Position numbers and translations under genes: made by a program. The notes beneath the pieces are model-generated. The model was not told where the DNA came from. It did not search any database and worked only from the letters and a program-made list of their open reading frames with translations. This document shows positions 1 through 9,343 of a stretch of DNA of 64,000 nucleotides, piece by piece. The stretch's first letter is position 1. Each line of letters opens with the position of its first letter. The DNA is from Parachlamydiales bacterium (lineage in GTDB: Bacteria; Chlamydiota; Chlamydiia; Chlamydiales; Rhabdochlamydiaceae), in contig PLXY01000012.1 of assembly GCA_003153295.1 (NCBI GenBank), positions 32,889-96,888 on the forward strand, given 5' to 3'.

Positions 1-1
1 T

Positions 2-1003
2 AGCGCGATCCGGCATTCTTTAAATATCCCTTTCAAAGGAACAAAATTTGCTGAGAACTTTGCCCTGGCAGATGTCACCATCCCTGATTGTCCATTGTCA
101 CGCAGAGACATCCATGCTTTTTTAAGTTCCAAGGGCATTTTAGGCTTCATTGCTCTTCCAAAAAAAAATCAATTCCGTCTCATCACCACTTTCCATGACG
201 AGACAAAGACCGCAGATCTTAAGATCCCTTTTCTAGAAAAGATCATTCGGCAGCGGTCAAAGCTTTCTCTTTCTATTCAAGACCTTCAGTGGGCTTCCAT
301 GTTCACGATCCACCGCCGGATTGTTCCACGGATGTCTCAAGGATTTGTTTTCCTCTGCGGCGATGCTGCGCATATTCACAGCCCGGCCGGCGGACAAGGG
401 CTCAACATTGGAATCCAGGATGCTTTCAATCTTGCCTGGAAATTAGCGCTTGTCCACCAAGGACATGCTAGACCCGAACTTCTGGAGACTTATCAAGAAG
501 AAAGGCACCCCATCGCCCGCAATACATTATGGGGAACGACCTTTGCGACATTTTTTATTTCGACTCCTTACCGCTTTCTCCGCCATATTTTCTTCAAGGG
601 GCTCGGATACCTTTTCAAATCGAGCTTTTTCCGTAAACAATTCGCTGCGACTCTTGCAGAAGTCAGGACTCATTACAAATACAGCAGTCTTTCTTGGCAG
701 TCCTTTGCTGATATTTTTTGGAAAGGCCCCAAGCCCGGTCAACGCGCTCCTCTGCTGGAGAATGCCGATGAACCCCGCTTCATTCTGCTGATTTTTGGAG
801 CAGATGATTATAATCCCGAACTTCCTTCTGAACTTTTTTCTATTCAACACCTCGCTCTTGACAGTGTGATGGCTCTACCCTACCGGGCTACTAAACCCTG
901 TCTCTATCTCATCCGGCCAGATGGATATCTGGCTTTCCGCACCCAATCGCTTCCTAAAGACTTAAAAAAGATTTTTAAATCGAATTTGCTCTTAAAAATA
1001 TAA
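2..1003 (+). CDS. FAD-dependent aromatic-ring monooxygenase, C-terminal part
   Basis: The 5' end lies outside the window: the frame is open from base 2, with no stop before the first possible TTG start at 95. About 85 residues past that TTG is GDAAHIHSPAGGQGLN followed by DAFNLAWKL, the FAD-ribityl binding motif of the FAD_binding_3 (PheA/UbiH/TetX-like) hydroxylases. The last ~110 residues resemble the thioredoxin-like C-terminal domain of the phenol hydroxylase branch. These enzymes use NAD(P)H and O2 to hydroxylate aromatic or polyketide-like substrates; the substrate here cannot be told. Nothing near it suggests a catabolic operon. Confidence 0.85.
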   Translation, partial: SAIRHSLNIPFKGTKFAENFALADVTIPDCPLSRRDIHAFLSSKGILGFIALPKKNQFRLITTFHDETKTADLKIPFLEKIIRQRSKLSLSIQDLQWASMFTIHRRIVPRMSQGFVFLCGDAAHIHSPAGGQGLNIGIQDAFNLAWKLALVHQGHARPELLETYQEERHPIARNTLWGTTFATFFISTPYRFLRHIFFKGLGYLFKSSFFRKQFAATLAEVRTHYKYSSLSWQSFADIFWKGPKPGQRAPLLENADEPRFILLIFGADDYNPELPSELFSIQHLALDSVMALPYRATKPCLYLIRPDGYLAFRTQSLPKDLKKIFKSNLLLKI

Positions 1004-1058
1004 AGTAAAATTTTTAGTTTCTATAAAAAAGTTACTCCCTAACATACCCATTTATTGG

Positions 1059-1064
1059 TATAAT
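1059..1064 (+). promoter_or_regulatory. Extended -10 promoter element of the LRR gene
   Basis: TGGTATAAT carries a TG one base upstream of a perfect TATAAT (extended -10). No good -35 hexamer lies 16-18 bases upstream. The similar string TTTGGTATAAT precedes the orphan membrane gene on the minus strand at 53866, and TTGGTATATT precedes the one at 12207. Confidence 0.5.
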
Positions 1065-1070
1065 ATTTGC

Positions 1071-2021
1071 ATGGCATCAAGGTTAGGATCGTCCTGGCAA
1101 AGAAATATAAGTTGCTTGTTTCAATTTTCTTTAAAAAAGACACCTTCTTTCAGTATTCAAAATCCTAAGATTACACAAAAAATTCACGGCCATTGGGTTG
1201 AACTTCCTGAGGAAATCCATCAATTGATTTTAGATTTTGTTGGAAATCCTACGCTGACAGCCCGGATTGATACACATTGTAGAAAACTTTCCCTTGCATC
1301 TCATACTTATCAGGTACTTCTCGATCGCTATGAAAGATATATATTTATCGCCTCTTACTTGAAATTGCCTGAAGTCGTGACAATTCCCATACCTCTGGAG
1401 TCGCCTACCCAACATTCCTATCTCAAAGTCAAAGCACTCTACCGTGCTATTATCATGCGTGCTCAAAGATGGAAAATAAGCCTTGAGGCTATCCAAGCTC
1501 TCAAAGTGAAGTCCGGGCCGCTTTGCCCCACATTTTTTCTTCAGGTCAAAGAACTCATTCTAAAGGGAGAAAAAGCTGCTTTTTTTAGAGCCGTCAATGG
1601 CTTAATAAATCCCGCCTTGCCTTGGCCAGCGAAAGTGGAAGACGCACTTTACATAGGCGAAAGACGGATGCGAGCCGGCTTTATTTTGGTCATGCCCTTC
1701 CAGCTGAATTTGGAAGGCCTAGGCTTGACTCATCTCCCCCCTCAAATTGGTTTAATAAAAAGCATGACCTTACTCAATCTTAATAATAATCAATTGGCCT
1801 CTCTTCCTCCAGAAATGAAATCTTTGACCCAGCTCATGAATTTATCGCTGAGAGGTAATCCTCTTTCTGCAGAGAATGTAAAAGATATTTGCATGGCTCT
1901 CATAAGCCTCAACACCGTCAATATCGACAATGCACAAGTGGCTTTAGCTGAGATGTTCAGAAAAGATTTTCCACAGATCCATTTGATTGTAACACAGATC
2001 CATACCGTCGCAGAAATGTAA
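1071..2021 (+). CDS. F-box-like / leucine-rich repeat protein, candidate effector
   Basis: This is a 316-residue protein. Residues ~43-90, starting LPEEIHQLILDF, look like a degenerate F-box. Residues ~215-280 hold about three LRR units with the consensus LxxLxLxxNxLxxLPxE (e.g. LLNLNNNQLASLPPEM). There is no signal peptide or membrane segment. F-box and LRR combinations are typical of host-directed effectors in amoeba-associated bacteria; that role is inference. A TATAAT preceded by TTGG ends only 6 bases before the ATG, so transcription would begin at about the start codon and the mRNA may be leaderless. The gene ends 2 bases from the convergent next gene. Confidence 0.7.
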   Translation: MASRLGSSWQRNISCLFQFSLKKTPSFSIQNPKITQKIHGHWVELPEEIHQLILDFVGNPTLTARIDTHCRKLSLASHTYQVLLDRYERYIFIASYLKLPEVVTIPIPLESPTQHSYLKVKALYRAIIMRAQRWKISLEAIQALKVKSGPLCPTFFLQVKELILKGEKAAFFRAVNGLINPALPWPAKVEDALYIGERRMRAGFILVMPFQLNLEGLGLTHLPPQIGLIKSMTLLNLNNNQLASLPPEMKSLTQLMNLSLRGNPLSAENVKDICMALISLNTVNIDNAQVALAEMFRKDFPQIHLIVTQIHTVAEM

Positions 2022-2023
2022 CA

Positions 2024-2944
2024 TTATACTTTAACAAAATCCTGCTGAATATATCGTAATTTTAATGGAGGCTGACCTGGAAATGGCTCTCCTTTGACAA
2101 TGCGATAAGCCTCATGCCAACCTTGAACAAGAAACTCCTTTGATATCCCTTTGGTACTATGCGGTGGAAGAACAAACGGAATAGTAATGCTAATAAAATC
2201 GAGGTCATCATGTCCCTTGGAATTATTCACCTCGAATAACTTGATCCAAACAGAATCTGACTGATTATCAAAAAACCAAAGTTGTTCAGGATCCTCTGCC
2301 TTCCTTCTGTTATGAACAAGACGCTCTTCCTTGTTGAGTGTCTCACAATATCCCTCGTCGATGGAAACTCCATACCATCCCATACATGATAAAGGCCCCG
2401 GTTCGCGAAATGGTTTTAAAGAGGTCGATGCAACTTTGACCTCAATCTGTTCTTTAGTGATCTTATATACGCCCCGTACACGATCAACGATAAAAGGGAT
2501 CTCGAACTTTTGATCTTGATGTGTGAAACGTGCGATCACTTTTTCTCCATAAGGCATGTTTTGTAAAAAGACATCAAAAGTGGAATGTTTCAGTGTTTCC
2601 ATCTGAGTAAAAAAGACGTTGTCGCGATGACTAAATGTGAGGGTGATCTGCCGAGCTTCAGCCCAATGAGCTGGAAGGATTTCTTTTGAAAAAAGCATCA
2701 ATCCTTGAGCATATTTTTCAAACTGAGGAGGATACTGCTCATTGATACAAGGACATTTCCTGTCTTTAAAAATCCGGCTATAAAAAGGTGTTGAAGTTGC
2801 GATCGGATAATAGGTCAAAAATTTCCGGACGAGGTAAGCGATTATACTGACTAAAGCAAGGGCATAGATGACTTGTCTTGCATCGATTTTTTTATAACTA
2901 AAAAAGTTTTGAGGCGCAGAGGAATGGATAGATCCAATTGCCAT
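2024..2944 (-). CDS. Orphan protein with one N-terminal membrane segment
   Basis: I do not recognise this 306-residue protein. Residues ~24-41 form a single hydrophobic helix (VIYALALVSIIAYLV), followed by a polar domain of about 260 residues with a CPC motif near residue 64 and many beta-prone stretches. The start is well supported by AGGAG about 8 bases upstream of the ATG. It is convergent with the LRR gene with only 2 bases between them. Anchoring in the inner membrane or, if secreted, in a host membrane is possible; no function can be inferred. Confidence 0.6.
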   Translation of the reverse strand: MAIGSIHSSAPQNFFSYKKIDARQVIYALALVSIIAYLVRKFLTYYPIATSTPFYSRIFKDRKCPCINEQYPPQFEKYAQGLMLFSKEILPAHWAEARQITLTFSHRDNVFFTQMETLKHSTFDVFLQNMPYGEKVIARFTHQDQKFEIPFIVDRVRGVYKITKEQIEVKVASTSLKPFREPGPLSCMGWYGVSIDEGYCETLNKEERLVHNRRKAEDPEQLWFFDNQSDSVWIKLFEVNNSKGHDDLDFISITIPFVLPPHSTKGISKEFLVQGWHEAYRIVKGEPFPGQPPLKLRYIQQDFVKV

Positions 2945-3090
2945 AATGGCTCCTAAAAAAGATACTCTATTGTTTCTTTTTTAAAGAAAACTTGCAATGT
3001 TCTATTGTTTTAAAAAATCCAAAAAGGGTATAGTTCAATTATTGTATGCAAATATTGCCCTTGCTTTTACATAACAGTTCTTTGTCTAGC

Positions 3091-3150
3091 ATGAGCAATA
3101 CCGCATGCCTTTGTAATTCCGTCGCCACCGCCTCTGCGGTGCGCACCTAG
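3091..3150 (+). promoter_or_regulatory. Possible leader ORF and hairpin upstream of brnQ
   Basis: The 236-bp gap before brnQ holds a 19-codon ORF, MSNTACLCNSVATASAVRT, rich in Ala, Thr, Val and Ser. Within it, CACCGC and GCGGTG (3126-3141) form a 6-bp GC stem with a 4-base loop. The local sequence is clearly richer in G+C than its surroundings. There is no convincing Shine-Dalgarno and only two Val codons, so attenuation control of brnQ is only a guess. Confidence 0.2.
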
Positions 3151-3216
3151 CGCACATCCATCGTTGTTCTCTTAATACCTTTGATCTCTCCCAAAAAACT
3201 TAAGATGGAACCTTAT

Positions 3217-4344
3217 ATGAGTAAATTAAAACGATTTGATCTCTTGGCTTCTGGATTAGCTATTTTTGCCATGTTCTTTGGTGCGGGAAACATCTTGTTC
3301 CCCTTGGCACTGGGACAATACTCTCTGGATAAAACTCCCTGGGCTCTCTTGGGCTTGATCATAACTGCAGTTGTTATGCCGTTCGCCGGCCTCTTAGCCA
3401 TGTTTCTCTATAATGGCCATGTCCGGCTCTTTTTTGCCCGTTTGGGAAAAATCCCAGGCTTCACCCTTGCCTGCTTGACGATTGCGCTTTTAGGACCCTT
3501 TGGATCGGCCCCGCGGTGCATAGCTTTAGCCTATTCCACTATTTCACTATCGCTTCCAGGGATACCGCTCATTTTATTTAGCGGCGCAGCTTGTTTATTG
3601 GTCTTTCTGTTTGTTTATCAGAAAACACGGCTCTTATCGTTGCTGGGCTATGTCCTCTCACCTTTTAAGGTTTCCTTGCTCATTTTGATCATCGTTAAAG
3701 GGTTTATGGAAGCCCCAGAATCTGCCATGGTTTCTTTAGAGCCTTCGGGAACTTCCCACTTTTTACATGGATTGAAAGAGGGATACAACACGATGGACTT
3801 GCTCGCTGCTTTTTTCTTTGCCCCTTTGGTTATTTCATCCTTAGCCGGCAAACTTGAAGATGCTGAGAAGGGTCTAAGCAGTTTCATTTTGAAGGCCAGC
3901 GGGATAGGAGCTTTTTTACTGGCTACTATCTATATCGGATTTGGCTATTTAGCCTACCTTTATGCGCCGCAACTTCAAGGTATACCCAGCGATAAACTGC
4001 TGGCATCAATTGCGATTAAGGTTTTAGGATCTCACGGAGGGCTTATCGTCAGCATCACGGTTGCTCTGGCTTGTTTAACAACAGCGATTGCCCTCATTGC
4101 TGCGTTTGCAAGCTTCGTTCACAAAGAGGTCTTGAAAGAAAAAATAGGTTATATTCCTATCATCATCGGAAGTCTGGTTTTGACATTTTTTGTGACCACT
4201 TTGGAATTTCAAGGGATTGCTAAATTGTTAAATCCCGTTTTAGAATTTTGTTATCCGGTATTAATTCTTTTAACCCTCTACAATTTAATAACCCCCTTGA
4301 TAAACAGGAGGGTTAAACAAAAAAATACAGAGCAAGCTTCATGA
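3217..4344 (+). CDS. brnQ: Branched-chain amino acid:cation symporter
   Basis: This LIVCS-family carrier imports Leu, Ile and Val with Na+ or H+. About 12 hydrophobic segments span the whole chain, and the diagnostic N-terminal motif FFGAGNILFPLALG occurs near residue 26. The ATG at 3217 (MSKLKRFDLL) has GGAA 8 bases upstream; ATG 3205 or TTG 3181 would add a few residues. The stop overlaps the earliest possible valS start by 4 bases (ATGA), so the two may share a transcript. Obligate intracellular chlamydiae depend on such import. An inverted repeat (4269-4278 with 4308-4317) lies in the last codons. Confidence 0.92.
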   Translation: MSKLKRFDLLASGLAIFAMFFGAGNILFPLALGQYSLDKTPWALLGLIITAVVMPFAGLLAMFLYNGHVRLFFARLGKIPGFTLACLTIALLGPFGSAPRCIALAYSTISLSLPGIPLILFSGAACLLVFLFVYQKTRLLSLLGYVLSPFKVSLLILIIVKGFMEAPESAMVSLEPSGTSHFLHGLKEGYNTMDLLAAFFFAPLVISSLAGKLEDAEKGLSSFILKASGIGAFLLATIYIGFGYLAYLYAPQLQGIPSDKLLASIAIKVLGSHGGLIVSITVALACLTTAIALIAAFASFVHKEVLKEKIGYIPIIIGSLVLTFFVTTLEFQGIAKLLNPVLEFCYPVLILLTLYNLITPLINRRVKQKNTEQAS

Positions 4345-4391
4345 CAAAAAATTTTGACACGGATCATGATCCTTGTTACACTGTCCGCCCT

Positions 4392-7196
4392 ATGGAAGAA
4401 TTCCCCAAGGCTTATAATCCGCAAGACGTCGAAGACAAGTGGTACCAATTTTGGGAGCAGAATGGCTTTTTCAAGGCCGATAGCCGCTCTTCTAAAAAAC
4501 CGTATACGATTGTCATTCCTCCTCCGAATGTCACCGGCGTGCTCCATATGGGCCATGCCTTGGTCGATACGCTCCAAGACATTTTGATCCGCTGGAAACG
4601 GATGTGCGGATTTGAAGCTCTGTGGGTACCTGGGACAGACCATGCCGGCATTGCAACGCAGACCGTCGTCGAAAGAAATCTCATGAAGACTTTGGGCAAA
4701 AGACGGAGCGATTTCACCCGTGAAGAGTTCTTAGAGCATGTCTGGAAATGGAAAAATGAAAGCGAACAGCTCATCCTAAATCAGATCAAAAAAGTCGGAT
4801 GTTCTTGCGATTGGGACCGGCTGGCCTTCACGATGGATGAGACACGCTCTCATGCGGTCCGCACCATGTTCAAAAAGATGTTCGATGAGGGACTTATCTA
4901 TCGAGGAGACTATCTCGTCAACTGGGACCCTGTCACTCAAACAGCCTTAGCCGACGATGAAGTCGAATATGAAGAAAAAGAATCCCATCTCTATTACATC
5001 CGTTATCCCCTTCCCGAATCCAACCACTTCCTGGTGATCGCAACCGTGCGTCCTGAAACGCTTCTCGGCGATACTGCTGTTGCCGTCTCCCCTGAAGACA
5101 TCCGGTATCAGACTTTTATCGGTCAGCCAGTCACGATTCCGATAGTCAACCGAAATGTTCCTATCATCGGCGATGCTTTGATCGATCCAAAATTCGGCAC
5201 AGGAGTCGTTAAAGTCACCCCAGCCCATGATGCAGATGACTATGCTATGGCCCAGCGGCATTATCTCCCGATGATCAATATCATGACACCGGATGGCCGT
5301 ATCAATGAAAATGGGGGCGAGTTCCAAGGCCTTACCATGGAAGAGGCCCGCAAAGCGGTTGTCGAACGGCTTAAATCGTTAGGTCTTTTAGAAAAAGTCG
5401 AAAAATACAAAAACCGCGTAGGCGTTTCTTACCGTTCCAAAGCTGTCATTGAACCCTATTTGTCAAAGCAATGGTTTGTTAAGATGTCCCACTTTAAACA
5501 AAAATTGATCGACCTCGTTAAATCTAAAAAAGTGAAGCTGATCCCCGAGACGTTTGAAAATACTTACTTCCATTGGATTCATAATCTGCGCGATTGGTGC
5601 ATTTCAAGACAGCTCTGGTGGGGCCACCGAATCCCGATTTGGTACCGCGCGGACAATCCTGATGTCATGATCTGCTATGACGGTGAAGGAATGCCTCCTG
5701 AAGTTGCTAAAGACCCTTCCGGCTGGATGCAAGACCCCGATGTCTTGGACACCTGGTTCTCTTCCGCCCTTTGGCCTTTCAGTGTCATGGGCTGGCCTGA
5801 AAAAACACCCGACCTAGCCAAATTTTATCCGACATCAGTTCTGGTTACAGGACATGATATCTTATTCTTCTGGGTTGCCCGGATGATCATGATGGGAGAA
5901 TACGCTTTCCATACGCCGCCCTTTTCTGAAGTCTTTCTCCATGGCCTGATCTTTGGTAAATCGTATTGGAGATACAACACCGATGGATCGATCGCTTATC
6001 TTTCTTCTAAAGAATTTCAAAAATACGATGCAGGCGAAACCCCTCCTCCGGAAGTCCAGAGCCGTTGGGAGAAAATGTCCAAGTCGAAAGGCAATATCAT
6101 CGATCCGCTAGAGATCATTAGCTCGTACGGCGCTGACGCGATGCGCATGGCCCTTGCCGCTTCAACGACACATGCACGTCAAATTGATCTCGATCGAAGA
6201 AGATTTGAAGAGTTTAAGAACTTTGCTAACAAGATCTGGAATGGCGCCCGTTTTGTTTTCATGAATATCGAAAATCTGGAGCTGGGCGATGGGATCGATT
6301 TAGCTCTCCTCAGTTTAGAAGACAAGTGGATACTTTCCCGCCTTAACCGCATCATCCAAGAGGTCAACGCTTCACTGCGAGAATACTCCTTTGATAAAGC
6401 CGCGCTTTCAGCTTACGACTTTTTCTGGAAAGAATTCTGCGCCTATTACCTCGAGATGACGAAGCCCGTTCTCTTCGGCAAAATGGGCACTCCTGCCGAC
6501 AGAAGCAATAAGCAAAAAATTCTGCTGGTTGTTCTTTGCAATGCAATCCGGCTGCTCCACCCAATGGCGCCCTTTATCACCGAAGAACTTTTCCAATTAC
6601 TGAAAAAACATTTTGCGTCTCCTCAAACTCTAGATCCCTATACGCAAGAGACTTTTGAAGCCTTACGCTCCCCTGCTTGTATCGTAGCGCCGTATCCTAA
6701 AGTCATCCGCGAGATCGATATCGATGCAGGCATCGAAGAAGAGTTTACCGCCGTTGATCAACTCGTCCATGCGATCCGCAATATCCGGGCTGAAATGCAA
6801 ATCCCCCCTGGCACGCCGACAGCTCTGCATATCGTCGGACCCATAAAGCGCCTGGCCTTTGCTGAAAAACATCAAGGCATTCTAAAAGCCTTAGTCCGTC
6901 TGGAAAGCCTTTCTTTTGCAGAAAAAGAAACACCGATGCCTTTTGCTTCGACAACGACTGTTGATGATCTCAAGCTCATCATTCCATTGCCTTCTGAAAT
7001 GAGAGAAAAAGAAAAAGCACGTCTCATGAAAGAGAGAGATAAACTCATTGAATTGCAGAATGGCGCGCGTGTTAAATTAGGCAATCAAGACTTTGTCCAA
7101 AAAGCCCCTCCTCAGCTCGTCGAAAAGCTCCAAATGAACCTTCAGCAAGCTGAGAAAGATCTCTACGAAATCGCCCAGAAACTAGAAAAACTTTAG
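4392..7196 (+). CDS. valS: Valyl-tRNA synthetase
   Basis: This class Ia synthetase charges tRNA-Val. The HIGH-type motif is in PPNVTGVLHMGHA, the editing-domain region is near GTGVVKVTPAHDADDY, and KMSKSKGN follows at about residue 560. Between the catalytic core and KMSKS is the insertion FGKSYWRYNTDG...YLSSKEFQKYDAG, which matches the chlamydial form of the enzyme. A C-terminal coiled coil ends the chain. I prefer ATG 4392 (MEEFPKAYNPQ), which matches the chlamydial N-terminus; ATG 4341, overlapping the brnQ stop, would add 17 residues. The length (934) is typical. Confidence 0.96.
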   Translation: MEEFPKAYNPQDVEDKWYQFWEQNGFFKADSRSSKKPYTIVIPPPNVTGVLHMGHALVDTLQDILIRWKRMCGFEALWVPGTDHAGIATQTVVERNLMKTLGKRRSDFTREEFLEHVWKWKNESEQLILNQIKKVGCSCDWDRLAFTMDETRSHAVRTMFKKMFDEGLIYRGDYLVNWDPVTQTALADDEVEYEEKESHLYYIRYPLPESNHFLVIATVRPETLLGDTAVAVSPEDIRYQTFIGQPVTIPIVNRNVPIIGDALIDPKFGTGVVKVTPAHDADDYAMAQRHYLPMINIMTPDGRINENGGEFQGLTMEEARKAVVERLKSLGLLEKVEKYKNRVGVSYRSKAVIEPYLSKQWFVKMSHFKQKLIDLVKSKKVKLIPETFENTYFHWIHNLRDWCISRQLWWGHRIPIWYRADNPDVMICYDGEGMPPEVAKDPSGWMQDPDVLDTWFSSALWPFSVMGWPEKTPDLAKFYPTSVLVTGHDILFFWVARMIMMGEYAFHTPPFSEVFLHGLIFGKSYWRYNTDGSIAYLSSKEFQKYDAGETPPPEVQSRWEKMSKSKGNIIDPLEIISSYGADAMRMALAASTTHARQIDLDRRRFEEFKNFANKIWNGARFVFMNIENLELGDGIDLALLSLEDKWILSRLNRIIQEVNASLREYSFDKAALSAYDFFWKEFCAYYLEMTKPVLFGKMGTPADRSNKQKILLVVLCNAIRLLHPMAPFITEELFQLLKKHFASPQTLDPYTQETFEALRSPACIVAPYPKVIREIDIDAGIEEEFTAVDQLVHAIRNIRAEMQIPPGTPTALHIVGPIKRLAFAEKHQGILKALVRLESLSFAEKETPMPFASTTTVDDLKLIIPLPSEMREKEKARLMKERDKLIELQNGARVKLGNQDFVQKAPPQLVEKLQMNLQQAEKDLYEIAQKLEKL

Positions 7197-7231
7197 CGAT
7201 CCCCTCAAAATTAGAAAAAATCCCCTATTAT

Positions 7232-7522
7232 TTATTCAGTTACTGAAGATTTACCCGTCGCCGAATTTTTAGGTGTAGGCTTTGAAGGCTTTGTAGTCGT
7301 GGATTTTTTTTCTGAAGGCGCTGACTGAGTTTCGCTTTCGTTTTGTTTTTTAGTATTTGCATTTCTACCCTTTTTTCCAGGACGAACACCTTGATTGTCA
7401 TGTGACTTTGCTACATCAGAATCAGATTCCGCTACTTCGACCGAATGTGCCGCAGGAAGCTCATCTGCATATCCAGTTGTTAAAAAGATCATAGACAAAG
7501 GTAGCAAAAATATTTTTTTCAC
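7232..7522 (-). CDS. Small secreted low-complexity protein
   Basis: This is a 96-residue protein. A clear signal peptide (MKKIFLLPLSMIFLTTGYADE, cleavage near YA-D) precedes about 75 residues rich in Lys, Ser, Thr, Glu, Asn and Pro with no predicted fold. AGGAAT lies upstream of the ATG. It is probably exported to the periplasm and intrinsically disordered. I do not recognise a family. Confidence 0.6.
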   Translation of the reverse strand: MKKIFLLPLSMIFLTTGYADELPAAHSVEVAESDSDVAKSHDNQGVRPGKKGRNANTKKQNESETQSAPSEKKSTTTKPSKPTPKNSATGKSSVTE

Positions 7523-7610
7523 GTTTTAATTCCTCGTTAAGGGCTTTTTTTATAAACAAGCCATTAATGTCACCCTAATCAAAACGATCATTTTTTTAAA
7601 ATATTTAAAG

Positions 7611-7644
7611 ATAGGAGACTGCAAAAATTTATGCAGTCTCCTAT
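7611..7644 (-). terminator. Hairpin terminator downstream of nagZ
   Basis: ATAGGAGACTGCA and its exact reverse complement TGCAGTCTCCTAT form a 13-bp perfect stem with an 8-base AT loop. It starts 8 bases after the nagZ stop. On the minus strand it is followed by a T-rich tract (CTTTAAATATTTT), as expected of an intrinsic terminator for nagZ. Confidence 0.75.
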
Positions 7645-7651
7645 GAAAAGG

Positions 7652-9250
7652 CTATTTCAACTGATCGCATCCTGCCTGAATGGAAGGCGCGGTCGGGCTA
7701 AAGGTCGTGATGACGACATGGGCTTGGGGGTAGAGAGTCACATCCAGCGGATCTCTCACAACAAAAAGAATCATGGGTTTACCCAGTTCTGAAAGAGAGG
7801 TAATGAGAGAGGCTTGTGCACTATTCTTCCATGAATTGTAAGAACAAAAGACGATGACATCGGCTTTTTTTGCCTGATCTTTCATGGATTGAATTTCAGT
7901 TTCAGACGGATTTAAACCATCAAAAAAGAAAGGCAGTGTCTCTTTGCCAGTTTTAAGAAGCGTCGTCTGATCAATTGAATCTTTGATGGCTTGCGGGGCA
8001 AAGACGGCAATTTTTTTCTCCGACAGAGAAGCAAGACAAACCGGTTCATTTTTAATGACTTTAAGAGATAGCGCGGCAATTTTTTTAGAGAGTGCCTTAT
8101 GCTCGGCAGTCTTAACGACCCGGTTGATTTCTTGGGGAGCAAGGCGGTTAATCAGATACTGGTTTTTAAGTTGAACAATTCGGTCGACCGCTTGATTGAG
8201 ACGCTCTTCAGAAATGCGTCCGCTTTTGACAGCCTCAACCAACGCATGATGGATTCTGCGGATATCGCTCACAGACAGTTCTAAGTCTACATAGCCGCCG
8301 ATCAATTGTTTTCCGCCCATCATCAAAAGATCGCAGCCTGCATTCAAAGCACGAATAGCCGCCTCATCCACAGAACCGCATTTTTTTACCACGCCTTCCA
8401 TCATGAGAGAATCGGCGATAATCACCCCTTTAAATCCGATGTCTTTTCTTAAATAGTCCAACGTCTTTTTGGATAGAGTGGCACAATGATCGGGATCTAA
8501 AGCAGGGACTAAAATATGGGCAGTCATCACTGCATCGGCTTGAGAAGCCAGCTCGGCAAAAGGACGAAGCTCAACTTTGATCAATTCTTCTTTAGTCTTG
8601 TTGATGACAGGAAGATCGATATGGGAATCAACCCCGACATCCCCATGGCCTGGATAATGCTTAAGAGCTTTCATGACTCCCGATTTACGGTATCCTTCTA
8701 AGGCTTTTCTTCCAAAAGCAACAACTGTCTCTGGAGAATCGCTGTAGGAGCGAACGCCGATAACGGGATTGCGGGGATTGCAATTAACATCGACAACAGG
8801 CGACAAGTTCATGTTGACAGCAACAGCCAGTAATTCTTGACCGATTGCAAATGCGCTCTTTTCGGCAAGGTCAGGATCTCCTGTCATGCCCAAAGCTTTA
8901 TTTCCAGGAAATACAGTGAACCCTTGATTTAGCCGGGCTACGACGCCTCCCTCTTGATCCGCTGTGATCAAAAGCGGTATCGATAAACGGGTTTCTTGCG
9001 CGAATTTTTGAAGGCCAAGACCTAAAGATTTGACTTGAGCTGGAGAATGGAGTCCATTAGCCCAATTGTAATAAATAAATCCCCCCACGTGCATCTCTTG
9101 GATTAAAGCCTTGGCATCATCATTGGCTTGCTCTCCATGAAAGTGGACAACTAAGACTTGGCCGACTTTTTCTTCCAGATTCATTTCTTTGGTGGACAAA
9201 CCGAAGCACGAAGTTGCAACGAGACATGAAACGATCAGTTTTTGCAGCAT
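7652..9250 (-). CDS. nagZ: Beta-N-acetylhexosaminidase, glycoside hydrolase family 3
   Basis: This enzyme cleaves GlcNAc from anhydro-muropeptides in peptidoglycan recycling. The family signature KHYPGHGDVGVDSH and the nucleophile region IIADSLMMEGV are present, followed by a second domain like the GH3 C-terminal domain of two-domain NagZ/YbbD enzymes. The ATG at 9250 (MLQKLIVSCLVATSCFG) starts a signal peptide and has AAGGAA upstream; a longer frame reaches 9322 without a ribosome site. The signal sequence points to a periplasmic form. With the L,D-transpeptidase at 51.8 kb it suggests real peptidoglycan metabolism. Confidence 0.9.
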   Translation of the reverse strand: MLQKLIVSCLVATSCFGLSTKEMNLEEKVGQVLVVHFHGEQANDDAKALIQEMHVGGFIYYNWANGLHSPAQVKSLGLGLQKFAQETRLSIPLLITADQEGGVVARLNQGFTVFPGNKALGMTGDPDLAEKSAFAIGQELLAVAVNMNLSPVVDVNCNPRNPVIGVRSYSDSPETVVAFGRKALEGYRKSGVMKALKHYPGHGDVGVDSHIDLPVINKTKEELIKVELRPFAELASQADAVMTAHILVPALDPDHCATLSKKTLDYLRKDIGFKGVIIADSLMMEGVVKKCGSVDEAAIRALNAGCDLLMMGGKQLIGGYVDLELSVSDIRRIHHALVEAVKSGRISEERLNQAVDRIVQLKNQYLINRLAPQEINRVVKTAEHKALSKKIAALSLKVIKNEPVCLASLSEKKIAVFAPQAIKDSIDQTTLLKTGKETLPFFFDGLNPSETEIQSMKDQAKKADVIVFCSYNSWKNSAQASLITSLSELGKPMILFVVRDPLDVTLYPQAHVVITTFSPTAPSIQAGCDQLK

Positions 9251-9343
9251 GGTAATTCCTTTTTTCTCCAAAAGATATCTGAAGAGATTGAAAAAGAGAA
9301 GTCTACTTGTGTATAAAATCAAATTTTGTCATTTTGAAGGAAT

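Noticed and set aside
4269..4317. Inverted repeat TTTAACCCTC/GAGGGTTAAA as a terminator between brnQ and valS
   Set aside because: It lies inside the brnQ coding sequence with a 29-base loop and no U-run, and the genes overlap, so it is probably chance or a minor mRNA structure.
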